A program made the translations under genes and the position numbers. Positions 18,169 through 28,112 of a DNA stretch of 64,000 bases are shown piece after piece. The notes under the pieces were generated by a model, which worked only from the letters and a program-made list of their open reading frames with translations, searched no databases and was not told where the DNA came from. Origin of the DNA: Promethearchaeota archaeon (GTDB lineage Archaea > Asgardarchaeota > Lokiarchaeia > Sigyniarchaeales > SOKP01); contig JAUWGH010000004.1 of the NCBI GenBank assembly GCA_030606485.1, forward strand, positions 62,001 through 126,000. The letters are read 5' to 3'. How positions within the stretch are numbered: the stretch's first letter is position 1; each line of letters starts with the position of its first letter.

Positions 18169-20190
18169 TCATTTAACATTTTTTAAATAATTAGTTACAA
18201 CTTCATCAACAAGATCATCTTGGGCTATGAATGGTAAGGTTATATGACCCCGCCCTTCATTTTCAGTGTTCCAATTATAAGCCGTTTCCATGGCATGCGG
18301 ATTTCTAGCCCAACTTCTTCTACCTATTCCACCCATCACGTCCCATTCTAATGCATTCTTTATAGTATTATCCACCTTTTCAGATCCATCTAATACCAGT
18401 CCAAAACCACCATTAAAGCATTTCCCAACACCTACACCCCCTCCATTTGAGAGTACAGCCATAGTCATGCCCCTTAATGCATTTCCAGTAAAACAATGAA
18501 CAGCCATTTCTGCCATAACATTACTTCCATCTTTAATGTTGGATGTTTCTCTGAATGGGGAATCAGTACCGGAAACATCATGATGGTCTCTTCCGAGCAT
18601 TATTGGCCCGATTTCTCCATTTCTTACCAATTCATTAAACTTGAGGGCAATATTAATTCTTTCTTTTGCATCAGCATACAAAATTCTGGCTTTTGTCCCA
18701 ACAACAAGTTTATTTTTTTTCGCATCCTTTATCCAAATATAATTATCCCTATCTTGAGATCGCCTTTCTGGGTCAATGTAGCTCATTGCTGCATGGTCGG
18801 TTTTATCAAGATCCTCATTTTTTCCAGAAAGACATACCCATCTAAAAGGACCATACCCATAATCAAAACATATAGGTCCCATAATATCTTCAACATATGA
18901 TGGAAAAATAAATCCTTCTGAAGTATCAACGCCGTTTTTCACTATATCTCTGACACCAGCATCAAAAACTGCTTTCATAAATGAATTTCCATAATCCCAA
19001 AAGAAAGTTCCCTTATCTCGCATAATTTTTATTAATCTGAATTGTTCTTTTAAAGATTCATCTATTAGTTGTTTTAATTTTGTTGGGTCGGATTTTATTA
19101 ATCTCCTTCCTTCTTCAAAGTTGACTTGATAAGGTGTATAACCACCATTATATACAGCATGACAGGAAGTCTGGTCAGAAGCAAGTTCAACTTTAATCTT
19201 ATTTTCAACCACATATTTCCAAAGATTAACAACATTTCCACAATACCCTATAGATATTGATGTACCTGATTTTTTTGCATCATTAACCCAATTGAAGATC
19301 TCTTCTAGATCATCGGAATATTTTGAAAGCCACCCCTGCTCATGCCTTGTTTCGATTCTTGATTTATCAACTTCTGCTATAACACCTATACCCCCAGCAA
19401 TCTCTACTGCTTTACCTTGAGCTCCTGACATACCTCCAAGACCTGAACTAAGGTATATGACTCCCTTGAGGTCTTTATCGGCAGAGATTCCAAGATAAAG
19501 ACGCCCAGCATTAAGCAAAGTGATATAAGTTCCATGAACTATGCCTTGTGGTCCGATATACATCCAACCTCCGGCGGTCATTTGCCCATAGTTCGCTACT
19601 CCCAATGCTGCAGCCGTTGCAAAATCTTCTGGGTTATCGAACATTCCAACCATTAAACCATTTGTCGAGATCACCCTAGGTGCACTGGGGAAGGTAGGAA
19701 ATAATCCAACCGGATGTCCAGATGCCACGACAAGAGTTTGATTGGAAGTTAATTCTTCAAGATACATTTTCACAAGCCGGTACTGCATCCAATTTTGGTG
19801 AACTTGACCAGATTCTCCATATGTGACAAGTTCATAAGGATAGAGAGCTACATCAAAATCAAGATTGTTATCTATCATTATTTGTAAAGCTTTCCCTTCA
19901 AGTGTTTTGCCTTTATACTCATCAACAGGCTTCGCTTTTATGCTTCCTTCTGGTCTAAATCTATAACCGTAGATTCTACCTCTTGTAACCAGTTCATCCA
20001 TAAATTCAGGGGCAATTTTTTCATGTAGAGAGAATGGTATATATCGTAAAGCATTTTTTAAGGCTAATTTTGTCTGATTTTTATTGAGTCTATAACCACG
20101 AGAGGGTGCTCTTCTAATACCATCAACGAATTCGGGATATTTAGGGAGTGTCTCTGGCAATTTAATTTTCATAGCTTTTGAAAGATCCAT
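18169..20190 (-). CDS. hutU: Urocanate hydratase, long form
   Basis: Converts urocanate to imidazolonepropionate using tightly bound NAD+ as an electrophile. At 673 residues it is near the length of animal urocanase (about 676) rather than the usual bacterial enzyme (about 555). Conserved blocks include TNGLMVGMFDNPEDFATAAA, YGQMTAGGWMYIGPQGIVHG, LSSGLGGMSGAQGKAVEIAG, the catalytic-cysteine region GPICFDYGYGPFRWVCLSG, GRDHHDVSGTDSPFRET and NGGGVGVG. It is the first gene of the minus-strand hut group. Confidence 0.96.
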   Translation of the reverse strand: MDLSKAMKIKLPETLPKYPEFVDGIRRAPSRGYRLNKNQTKLALKNALRYIPFSLHEKIAPEFMDELVTRGRIYGYRFRPEGSIKAKPVDEYKGKTLEGKALQIMIDNNLDFDVALYPYELVTYGESGQVHQNWMQYRLVKMYLEELTSNQTLVVASGHPVGLFPTFPSAPRVISTNGLMVGMFDNPEDFATAAALGVANYGQMTAGGWMYIGPQGIVHGTYITLLNAGRLYLGISADKDLKGVIYLSSGLGGMSGAQGKAVEIAGGIGVIAEVDKSRIETRHEQGWLSKYSDDLEEIFNWVNDAKKSGTSISIGYCGNVVNLWKYVVENKIKVELASDQTSCHAVYNGGYTPYQVNFEEGRRLIKSDPTKLKQLIDESLKEQFRLIKIMRDKGTFFWDYGNSFMKAVFDAGVRDIVKNGVDTSEGFIFPSYVEDIMGPICFDYGYGPFRWVCLSGKNEDLDKTDHAAMSYIDPERRSQDRDNYIWIKDAKKNKLVVGTKARILYADAKERINIALKFNELVRNGEIGPIMLGRDHHDVSGTDSPFRETSNIKDGSNVMAEMAVHCFTGNALRGMTMAVLSNGGGVGVGKCFNGGFGLVLDGSEKVDNTIKNALEWDVMGGIGRRSWARNPHAMETAYNWNTENEGRGHITLPFIAQDDLVDEVVTNYLKNVK

Positions 20191-20320
20191 ATTTTTTAAT
20201 TACCCCATCCAATATTTGAATTTTATTATTTCTTTTTTTTAAAACACTAAAGTGCTAACCAAACGGGAAAAAAGGCGATGAAAAAATTAATAATATATTT
20301 AACATTTAAAAGCAGAAAAA

Positions 20321-21118
20321 ATGTTATATACAGTTGTGAAAGAATTAAATCAGCAAATTATCGAAATCGAGCTGATTGCTAGTCACGCTTGGCCAGCTCA
20401 TGAAGTTCAGTATTTGGGTGGATGGATGCTTCGAGCCAGTTATGGGATTACTCATAGGGCAAATAGTACATTAATTCTTGACGAGCTACCCGAGGGAGAT
20501 ATCGATTCAGCTATTCAAATTATTCGTGAATTCTATATAAGCCGAGGTTTACCACCAAGATTTCAATTAACGAATGCAAGTGTGCCTGCTAATATTGACC
20601 GTAAAATTGCTGATTTGGGTTTTATCTTAGAAATGAAAGTTAATGTGCAAATTTTTTCCCTGGATTCTCTGATCCAAGGTGTGTCTCCATTCCGTGTAGA
20701 AATCCATCTTACTCCTCAACAAAACTGGCTTTCTACATATGCAGCTGTTGGAGATTATGATTCTTTCTCTTTAGGAATTAGGAAATCTATTATGACACGT
20801 GTTGTGCAGAAAAAAGCGTATGTAGTAGCCATCTTTAAAAACAAGGTTGTCGGAGTGGGATTTGGTGTGGCTGAGCGTGGTTGGCTTGGATTATTTGCGA
20901 TAAGCACTCTAACTCAGTTTCGACGTAAAGGAATAGCAACTGCTATAACACGCGCTCTCGCCCAATGGGGGTTATCTAAGGGAGCCACCCGTGCCTATCT
21001 CCTAGTTGAGCAGAAGAATGAACCTGCAAATGACCTTTATAACCACTTAGGTTTTAAGAACCTCTATTGCTATTGGTACAGATTGGAACAAGGCAGCAAT
21101 GAAATTAATTCTAAATAA
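20321..21118 (+). CDS. GNAT-family N-acetyltransferase
   Basis: 265 residues. The C-terminal half is a GNAT domain: LGLFAISTLTQFRRKGIATAI carries the acetyl-CoA pyrophosphate loop (RRKGIA), followed by VEQKNEPANDLYNHLGFKNL, the standard last strand and helix. The N-terminal half (LGGWMLRASYGITHRANST) resembles a degenerate GNAT half or the TDPG-like N-terminal domain of two-domain acetyltransferases. The substrate is unknown. It diverges from hutU. Confidence 0.88.
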   Translation: MLYTVVKELNQQIIEIELIASHAWPAHEVQYLGGWMLRASYGITHRANSTLILDELPEGDIDSAIQIIREFYISRGLPPRFQLTNASVPANIDRKIADLGFILEMKVNVQIFSLDSLIQGVSPFRVEIHLTPQQNWLSTYAAVGDYDSFSLGIRKSIMTRVVQKKAYVVAIFKNKVVGVGFGVAERGWLGLFAISTLTQFRRKGIATAITRALAQWGLSKGATRAYLLVEQKNEPANDLYNHLGFKNLYCYWYRLEQGSNEINSK

Positions 21119-21154
21119 GATACTCTACTTAAGATTAAGAAAATTAATTTATTT

Positions 21155-21577
21155 TTATTTTCCAAGAGAATCTAAAATTATTTTTTTATGATCAAATGCT
21201 AGTTCCATTGACTCAATATTTTTGATGGGAACTAATTCCAAATCCATAGCATCAGTTTTAGCCATGAGTTTTTCGTTCATTGTTAATGGTTCACATAAAT
21301 ATGAAATGGTCACGGTATGACCTCTTGGATCTCGCTTGGGATCAGAATAAACTCCAGTTAATTTTATAATTTTAACATGGATATTTGTCTCTTCAAATGC
21401 TTCCCTTATGCAAGCTTCTTCTGTAGTTTCTCCAACGTCTACAAAGCCACCAGGTAATGCATACTGACCTTGAAAGGGTGGATTTTTTCTTTTAATTAGT
21501 ATAATTTTTTTTTCCGGTATTCTTATGATAGCATCAACCGTTAAAAGGGGTGTAATGGGTTTGGGCAAATTTTTCAC
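21155..21577 (-). CDS. Nudix hydrolase, ADP-ribose pyrophosphatase-like
   Basis: 140 residues with a complete Nudix box GGFVDVGETTEEACIREAFEET, matching GX5EX7REUXEEXGU. The strand before it (KKIILIKRKNPPFQGQYALPG) and the following TGVYSDPKRDPRGHTVTISYL, with its RDPRGH block, are typical of archaeal and bacterial ADP-ribose pyrophosphatases. Specificity remains an inference. Confidence 0.92.
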   Translation of the reverse strand: MKNLPKPITPLLTVDAIIRIPEKKIILIKRKNPPFQGQYALPGGFVDVGETTEEACIREAFEETNIHVKIIKLTGVYSDPKRDPRGHTVTISYLCEPLTMNEKLMAKTDAMDLELVPIKNIESMELAFDHKKIILDSLGK

Positions 21578-21725
21578 ATTATATAAGGGTGTATTTACTA
21601 AGATTGTTATAATTTTCAGTATTCGTTTTCCCTAAAAACAATTAATATAATAATAATTGTTGATATCTTAAGGAATTAATAGCATATTAAATATATTTAT
21701 TATCTTTAAAATAATACGATATTTA

Positions 21726-22628
21726 ATGAGTAAAAAAGAAGATGTATCCCCCACAGATCTTGAAGGCGCTGATATATTCTTAAAAAAATTATATGAAGTA
21801 ATCTATAAATTATCATCAATTTCAAAAACTCAGTTTCCGAGATTTAAAAAATTATGGAATAACTATTTCGCTCAAGACGTCATAAAACCTCATATTCCAA
21901 GGCAAATACCATTTGATAAGCAGAAATTTTTAAAAGATGATGATAATAAAGCTAAGACCCTTAGAATCACGGAAAAAGCAGCAGTTGATATTTTTTATTC
22001 AATTCGGTCTATTGTTGAAGTGTTATACAATGAATATTTTCCTAATTCTGAATTATTCATAAAAGATTTTTCGGACGAAGATCAAATTATTTTACCTTAT
22101 ATTTGCGCTAAAGATTTATATGGGAATCTTCTTGAATTTCTAAAGTTAGAGCATGCAATTACACCTTTAAAATATCTGATTATTGGAAAAAATTACTTAC
22201 TTTTAAAATTAAAAGGAATGAGTACTACTGGAATTATCAATAGCTTAAAGAAATCAGATATAAAAATAAAATATCCTGAATTAACCAAAATCTTAAGGGA
22301 AATCGAAAAAGATGGAATTATTGAAATAAAAACAAAGGGTCGAGGTAAATTTTCTACTCTAAATAAAGAACTTAAATTAACTAAAGACGGAGAAAAGAAA
22401 TATAAAAGTTTAATAAAGCCACTTTTAGAGTGGTCTACGCAAATATGGCGAAGTTTTTTCAATATTCGAGAACTTAATATCAAAATACTGCCTGAATATA
22501 AATGGTGTTCATATTTAGAGAAAGTTTTACCACGCTCAGCGACACAAGGGTTTAGTGCAGCCCATTATGTTATAAAGAATTTGGCCAAATATTATGAAAT
22601 GCTTATAAAAGAAGAGAATGAAGATTAA
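21726..22628 (+). CDS. Protein of unknown function with a winged-helix-like C-terminal region
   Basis: 300 residues, mostly helical. Residues about 155-225 read like a winged helix: LKGMSTTGIINSLKKSDIKIKYPELTKILREIEKDGIIEIKTKG then KLTKDGEKKY. The N-terminal 130 residues are helical and basic with an aromatic-rich centre. No catalytic motif is visible. A DNA-binding regulator is the most likely role. Not assigned to a named family. Confidence 0.7.
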   Translation: MSKKEDVSPTDLEGADIFLKKLYEVIYKLSSISKTQFPRFKKLWNNYFAQDVIKPHIPRQIPFDKQKFLKDDDNKAKTLRITEKAAVDIFYSIRSIVEVLYNEYFPNSELFIKDFSDEDQIILPYICAKDLYGNLLEFLKLEHAITPLKYLIIGKNYLLLKLKGMSTTGIINSLKKSDIKIKYPELTKILREIEKDGIIEIKTKGRGKFSTLNKELKLTKDGEKKYKSLIKPLLEWSTQIWRSFFNIRELNIKILPEYKWCSYLEKVLPRSATQGFSAAHYVIKNLAKYYEMLIKEENED

Positions 22629-22731
22629 TTTCATTTTCAGAAAAAAGATTGTTCAGAGTATGTTAAATTTACCTTAAAAAAACTTTCTATATCATTTTAT
22701 GGGGAGCTGCATTAGAAAAAAAGAGATTTTT

Positions 22732-23721
22732 TTAATATTTTTTTGCAGGTTCTAGCTTTAATACCTGAAATATTTGATTTTCAGAAGGATTTGCATCAAA
22801 TTGTTTCATTTTTTTTTGTAATTTTTCACTTAGTATGAAATCCAATAAGAAATTTGGTTTTTCCTCACTTAGAATGATAAGTGAACCACTAGAGCCTCCT
22901 AATTTTGCTCCGATGACATTATTTATATTACAAAAGTTTAATATTTCTTGATCAATTTCTCTTTGTAATATCACATTTTCAGTTGGATTTCCATAACGAC
23001 CGTAAGTTTGTGTTAATTTCTGATTTTCATTCATTAATTTTCCAACTAATTTAAGGTCTTCATTAATAATTGCTTCTTTACCCCTAATAGCGCAATTTCG
23101 AATTTTATTCACTATTTTAATTAGACTAGAATTAGTTGGATAAGCGAGAAAAGGGAATCTATGAATATCTCCACTACTAATATTCTTACTCCTTACACCA
23201 ATATAGAATGGTATATCTTTAATATCAAGGTCTTCAATAATATAATTTCTCCAGTCATCACTTGAAAAATCCATATATTTTGCCCCTCCAAACGTATCTA
23301 CAAAACAATCTTGCGGTCCAGCGGTATTTCCTATAATTTCATGCTCAACAAGTCGAGTATAATGTGCGATGGTTCTTAAATTCAAGTTTAAAGAAAATTT
23401 ATTATTGAGACCCTTAAATAGATTAACAATTATAGCAGTAGAACCTGAAAGACCCCCCTGTACTGGAATATTTGTCTCGATTTTAAAACTGAAATTTTCT
23501 ATGCTAAAGCCTTTTTGGTTTAATAAAATTAAAGAACTACCCAATAGATTATTAAAATTCTCATTTTGCTCATTATTAATTAAAAATAAATTTTTTTCCG
23601 CTTTACTTACCTCTCCTTTTACGAAAAAATCTTTAATGGTTGAGGAAATCACAGCACCATTATAAATATCTGATGGATTTCCCAAAATTCCTATTCGTGC
23701 GTTAGTTTTAATTCTTACCAT
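22732..23721 (-). CDS. GHMP-family small-molecule kinase
   Basis: 329 residues with the GHMP features: N-terminal ARIGILGNPSDIYNG, ATP-binding loop IPVQGGLSGSTAIIVNLF (the PxxxGLGSSA-type motif) and C-terminal motif 3 GAKLGGSSGSLIIL. The group includes glucuronokinase, heptose kinase and mevalonate-pathway kinases; the GNPSDxYxG start is like glucuronokinase/sugar-1-kinases. The exact sugar or alcohol is not determined. The gene begins one base after the stop of dtdA, so they form an operon. Confidence 0.82.
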   Translation of the reverse strand: MVRIKTNARIGILGNPSDIYNGAVISSTIKDFFVKGEVSKAEKNLFLINNEQNENFNNLLGSSLILLNQKGFSIENFSFKIETNIPVQGGLSGSTAIIVNLFKGLNNKFSLNLNLRTIAHYTRLVEHEIIGNTAGPQDCFVDTFGGAKYMDFSSDDWRNYIIEDLDIKDIPFYIGVRSKNISSGDIHRFPFLAYPTNSSLIKIVNKIRNCAIRGKEAIINEDLKLVGKLMNENQKLTQTYGRYGNPTENVILQREIDQEILNFCNINNVIGAKLGGSSGSLIILSEEKPNFLLDFILSEKLQKKMKQFDANPSENQIFQVLKLEPAKKY

Positions 23722-23722
23722 T

Positions 23723-24634
23723 TTAATTCTGGAATTCCTTTGTTCTTTTTATTTCAATATTGAATCCTTTTAGAATTTGAGATAAATGCGATTTATCTGC
23801 AGAATTTAATCCCTTCCAATCGTAAATAAAATAATCAATTTTTGATTCTATTGTTTTGTCAATCATCTGTTTAATCATTTCCTCCTTAAGTTCTTGAACA
23901 AAATATTTAGGACAAATATGAGCAATTGCTATGTTTGTATTAATTATTAGTTTTTTAAATTTAGGTGAATAGTGGGTTCCACCAAATCCCAGACCGATCA
24001 TTGGGTTTTTTCTTTTCACTATCCAATATTTTTCAATTGTTTTAATAATCGCATTAGCCACTACTTTTCCCGCTTCTTGATCGTTCCATTCAGCCTTTAT
24101 ACTGCCTAATTCCATAAAAACTAATGGAATGGAATGGTTTGTGGGTCCATGATGATTCACTTCCATATCAATGGAAAATTTTCCCTCTTCTAATTCTCTA
24201 CTGGATTCTAGTAGTGAGAGAAATCCAGCTTTTAAAAAAATAGCGCTTGAATATGCAATTTCTTTTGAATTGCCACCAAATAGTGCTTCTTCGCCCCAAT
24301 TTCCAGTTGTATGAATTAATAAAGCCGGTCGAGCTGATTTTGAAGCATGTCTGCTAGCAAAAATTAAGAAATCAGGCTTAAAATCTAACTCTTCCAATTT
24401 AAGATCGTCGAGAAAAATCAAACTCTTATCAGTAAGTCCTAAATAAACTCGATTATTTAAAGAAATTTCCTCTTTGATGAAATCTTTACCAACTTTATTC
24501 AATAGAAAGAGATTATGCCCATACCATTTATTATTTAACTCTTTAAATGTATAATTTTTAGAATTTATTAACTTATTACGGATGTTTATTGATGCGATAT
24601 CCTCCGAACTCGATATAATCAAAAAATTTGGCAT
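23723..24634 (-). CDS. dtdA: D-aminoacyl-tRNA deacylase, archaeal/plant type
   Basis: Hydrolyses D-amino acids wrongly attached to tRNA. Conserved blocks of the DtdA/GEK1 family are clear: FASRHASKSARPALLIHTTGNW, EVNHHGPT, PLVFMELGSI and GLGFGGTHYSPKF, which hold the zinc-binding histidines. The frame can be extended upstream to 24679, but the extra 15 residues are not family-like and MPNFLIISSSED at 24634 is the expected start, giving 303 residues. Operon partner of the GHMP kinase. Confidence 0.93.
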   Translation of the reverse strand: MPNFLIISSSEDIASINIRNKLINSKNYTFKELNNKWYGHNLFLLNKVGKDFIKEEISLNNRVYLGLTDKSLIFLDDLKLEELDFKPDFLIFASRHASKSARPALLIHTTGNWGEEALFGGNSKEIAYSSAIFLKAGFLSLLESSRELEEGKFSIDMEVNHHGPTNHSIPLVFMELGSIKAEWNDQEAGKVVANAIIKTIEKYWIVKRKNPMIGLGFGGTHYSPKFKKLIINTNIAIAHICPKYFVQELKEEMIKQMIDKTIESKIDYFIYDWKGLNSADKSHLSQILKGFNIEIKRTKEFQN

Positions 24635-24696
24635 TATATTATATAATAATATACACGTTTTAATTAACCTATAACTCAATTAAAGATAGAAAAAAA

Positions 24697-26052
24697 TTAG
24701 ATTTCATTCCTCTTTTTCTTTCTTTTTCGTCTATATACTATAAAAACAGATATACACATAACTATTCCTACAATTGAAAGAACAAGTAATATATATCGTA
24801 TTGGAACATAAACTCCTGAAATATTGTTATTTATTAATAACACATCTGTATCACTCTGAACATCAAAGATAATGAAATTGTTAATAAAATCATTTTTTCT
24901 TATTGTAATGTTTTTAGTGGAATTCGGAATATATTCCGTCTCAAAAAAACAATGCCAATTATCGGCTAAAATACCTGTTTCATGACCAATTAGGGTATTA
25001 TTTTCTATTAATACATTCGAAGTAGAATGTATGGCAACTCCAATTATATTATTTGCAATATAATTATTATAAATATGAATTTGGTTGTTAAAATTATAAT
25101 CCAGCCAAAAAGCACACCCAGTACCAAAATATTTACCGTCATAATTATAGGTATCATAGATAATATTATCATATGCAACTAAACTAGAATTGTCTCTAAT
25201 ATTAATTGCATTATCTTCATTTCTAAAAAATGTGTTGTTAGAAATAGTAACATTAGAGTGATCTGCTTCAATTCCGTTAAATTCGTTATCGTGAATAGTG
25301 TTATTATAGATTTTTACCTCTGTATAAAAGAGATCTATACCATTTGAATCATCACTTCCAAAAATATCATTATTATAAATTTGAGCACTTGTGGAATAAA
25401 TTAAATTTCCTTCCATATCAAGATCGCTTTCGACATTTATTTGTTCGAAGAAGTTATTTCTGATAATGTTATTATGCACACTTACATTATTCGCCTTTAT
25501 ATTCAAGCCATTTCTGTTTGAATTTTGTATTATACTATCTCTCACAATAAAATTATCCGCTCCGATAAATACGCCCTCACTACCTTCGCAATCTTCTCCT
25601 TCAGGGCACCCTGTTTCTTGCATCTCACGATGATGAATTCTAGGACCACTCAATTCCTCGATGGTTGAATTTTGAATAAGACCTCTGCTCCCTTTAAGAT
25701 ACCAAAAATTATATTCGTAATTGTTATTCCAAGCTGTTATTTTACTGTTATAGATATATAATCCGCAATTATCTTCCACGCGAATTAAAAACTCACCATC
25801 ATAACTTGAGTTTATATATAAAATAACGTTAATGAGTGTTAAATTACCTCCCTCTCTGACCGTTAAATTCCCATTTAAGACAATTACTTGATTTGAAGTG
25901 AAATTATTTTGAGTAATTTCCCAATTTTCATAAATCACAGATTGATTTCCTAATACGCGTTTAGTAGAAAAATCTAAAATTGGGTTAAAAAACATTGAAA
26001 ATAAAAATAAAATAATAATTGAAATTACAATTTTTCGAATGGATTTTGTCAT
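24697..26052 (-). CDS. Surface parallel beta-helix protein (NosD-like repeats), membrane anchored
   Basis: 451 residues. An N-terminal signal peptide or anchor (KIVISIIILFLFSMFF) is followed by many repeated short turns of the type NNxIxxNxxNGI, SNVTISNNTFFRNEDNAI and NVLIENNTLIGHETGI, typical of PbH1 right-handed parallel beta-helices. A C-terminal membrane segment (YILLVLSIVGIVMCISVFIVY) ends in a strongly basic tail RRKRKKKRNE facing the cytoplasm. The protein would be exposed outside the cell and may bind or cleave polysaccharide; no catalytic site is evident. Confidence 0.85.
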   Translation of the reverse strand: MTKSIRKIVISIIILFLFSMFFNPILDFSTKRVLGNQSVIYENWEITQNNFTSNQVIVLNGNLTVREGGNLTLINVILYINSSYDGEFLIRVEDNCGLYIYNSKITAWNNNYEYNFWYLKGSRGLIQNSTIEELSGPRIHHREMQETGCPEGEDCEGSEGVFIGADNFIVRDSIIQNSNRNGLNIKANNVSVHNNIIRNNFFEQINVESDLDMEGNLIYSTSAQIYNNDIFGSDDSNGIDLFYTEVKIYNNTIHDNEFNGIEADHSNVTISNNTFFRNEDNAINIRDNSSLVAYDNIIYDTYNYDGKYFGTGCAFWLDYNFNNQIHIYNNYIANNIIGVAIHSTSNVLIENNTLIGHETGILADNWHCFFETEYIPNSTKNITIRKNDFINNFIIFDVQSDTDVLLINNNISGVYVPIRYILLVLSIVGIVMCISVFIVYRRKRKKKRNEI

Positions 26053-26110
26053 ACTAAAAAAAATTTGTTATTATGTTAAAATAATGGATCTCTATAAATT
26101 TAAAATTATT

Positions 26111-27052
26111 TTAAATTCTTCTTGACATTGGCCAGAAAATTTGAAAAATTCTCGCTTTCGCGGATTTTAAATAAAAATATTTAGTTCTACATGCTACCCA
26201 CTTTATTATACATTTATCTATACCCATCTGCTTTATATCCCATAAGCACCATTTTAACAACAACCCTCCAATACCTTTTCCCCGTAAATTTCTTAATACA
26301 CCTGTAGGACCAAAACTCCCTGGATGTTGAGCACTATGGGTTGCAAATCCAACAAGTTTGTAATTATTGATATCTCGCACAATAAATGTCGTTGAAGGAT
26401 CATTCTCAAACGAAATAAGAGTCTCTTCTGGCCATGTGCCTTTACCAAAATGTTTTTTAATAAAAGCTACAGTCTCTTCTTTATCTTTTTGTAATGCTCG
26501 TGATATTTTATATCCATTTATTTCTTTCAAGGGTTCTTCTTTTGGAAAATCACGTTTATCAACTTCTAAATCGGTTCGAAATCGTTCAAAGAAATTTTTT
26601 TTAAAACCCAATTTTCTCAAAAAAAAGTATGCTTCAGTATGTCTTGGGTCGAGACCAGGCAACCAATAACGAGGATTTGAGTCCATAATAGAAACTTTCA
26701 TTCTCCAAACTGAATTTTTTTGTTGTTTTGCCCTCTTAAGAAGCTCGTTCATCATTTTAGTTCCTATTCCTTGATATCTACAATTCTTTTCTACAATGAA
26801 CATCTTAATAATTAATTTATTTCGAGATTTTAGGAGAATACTTCTTCTAAACACGGCAAAAAAAAAAGCTATTGGATTATCTTCTTCATCAACTGCAACT
26901 ATACTTAATTCGGGATTATAATCTTCGTCCATTAGCGTTGCACGCTTAAAAGTATCAAATGAAAAGGAATAAAATAATACATTTTCCTCACACATTTCAA
27001 AAACAGATCTTAAATTGCTTTCAGTGAGAGGAACGATGTTTAATTCTTCCAA
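26111..27052 (-). CDS. Two-domain GNAT acetyltransferase
   Basis: 313 residues containing two GNAT halves. The first has VEKNCRYQGIGTKMMNELLKRA (acetyl-CoA loop QGIGT) and the second GVLRNLRGKGIGGLLLKWCLWDIKQMG (loop GKGIGG). An insertion with RYWLPGLDPRHTEAYFFLRKLGF links the halves and resembles mycothiol-synthase-like tandem GNATs. The substrate is unknown. Confidence 0.87.
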   Translation of the reverse strand: MEELNIVPLTESNLRSVFEMCEENVLFYSFSFDTFKRATLMDEDYNPELSIVAVDEEDNPIAFFFAVFRRSILLKSRNKLIIKMFIVEKNCRYQGIGTKMMNELLKRAKQQKNSVWRMKVSIMDSNPRYWLPGLDPRHTEAYFFLRKLGFKKNFFERFRTDLEVDKRDFPKEEPLKEINGYKISRALQKDKEETVAFIKKHFGKGTWPEETLISFENDPSTTFIVRDINNYKLVGFATHSAQHPGSFGPTGVLRNLRGKGIGGLLLKWCLWDIKQMGIDKCIIKWVACRTKYFYLKSAKARIFQIFWPMSRRI

Positions 27053-27153
27053 ATGCTTCCAACAATTAGATTTATAATTCTATATAGTTAAATTTGCATT
27101 AATATTAATAAATTTAATTAAAATAAAGGCTAACTCTTATATTAAATATCTAA

Positions 27154-28047
27154 TTAATGGTTTCTGATAAAATCGCGAATTGTTCTATACCCGATTATTT
27201 TTATATCGTGCTTCTTAACACACTCCTTGATACGTGGATCGGTAAATGCTTCATAATCTTGATTTCGCCAACTTGCTGAATCTGGTGTTATAGCTCTTAA
27301 TTCTGGACTCATTTTTGCTGGATGAAATAAAAAGTGTGTCAAACCGAGTTTTATTTCTGCAAAAAGTTTACAATAATACTCAACCTTATCTGGTTGCTCC
27401 CCCCCTGTATCAATAATCATGTGATCTATTAGAAAAACACCACTTGCCTCTAGCTTTGAGAACATATTTAGAATAACATCAGCTTGATCTCCTAGTCCCC
27501 TAGCGATTAATTCTTCTCTAGTTATTCTTGGTAAAAATGCAGGAACATTGAATTCTCGAGCTACCTTTAGGTAAGACGGAATAAATTTGGGATTTAAAAC
27601 AGTTCCCATATGTGAATCTATGTGCGTAATATCTATTCCATTGTCTAAAGCTAATTGAATTTGTGAACGCATTTCAATTTCTGCTGCCTTAACAGTTACA
27701 CTAGCAATCGCCTCCTCCTCCGTACGCCAGAGACATTTTTCTGAATCCAATAATCCTGTCTTTGGATCAACACTACTCAATGCACGCCAGCGATACGGAT
27801 AATATTCACATGTGAGAGTTAAATGAACACCTAGATCATATTTAGGATTATTCCTATAAATTGATGCTACTTTAAAAAACCAAGGGGCAGGGACAAGAAT
27901 AGAGCCACAGCTAGCTATCCCAAAATCTAAACATTCAAAAGACGCTACATTTGAAGCATTAGAAAAACCAATATCATCAATATGGAATATAACAACTTTA
28001 TCAGAGGCTCTAAAACCAAGTTTTTCAATAAGTGTTAAATCCTTCAT
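27154..28047 (-). CDS. ChbG/YdjC-family carbohydrate deacetylase-like protein
   Basis: 297 residues of the YdjC/ChbG fold. The metal site is visible: HIDDIGFS (Asp pair), DLGVHLTLT and DITHIDSHMGT. The C-terminal part contains FLFHPAKMSPELRAI, another family block with histidine. Known members deacetylate chito-oligosaccharides or hopanoid-linked sugars; the substrate here is unknown. No signal peptide, so it acts in the cytoplasm. Confidence 0.87.
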   Translation of the reverse strand: MKDLTLIEKLGFRASDKVVIFHIDDIGFSNASNVASFECLDFGIASCGSILVPAPWFFKVASIYRNNPKYDLGVHLTLTCEYYPYRWRALSSVDPKTGLLDSEKCLWRTEEEAIASVTVKAAEIEMRSQIQLALDNGIDITHIDSHMGTVLNPKFIPSYLKVAREFNVPAFLPRITREELIARGLGDQADVILNMFSKLEASGVFLIDHMIIDTGGEQPDKVEYYCKLFAEIKLGLTHFLFHPAKMSPELRAITPDSASWRNQDYEAFTDPRIKECVKKHDIKIIGYRTIRDFIRNH

Positions 28048-28112
28048 ATTTTAATCTCGCATTTCCTATCAAATAATTTATTAAAAATAGTAGGTCCATC
28101 TGCAATTTGATA

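Noticed and set aside
20240-20258. Short inverted repeat CACTAAAGTG upstream of the GNAT gene
   Set aside because: Four-base arms only; common in random AT-rich DNA.
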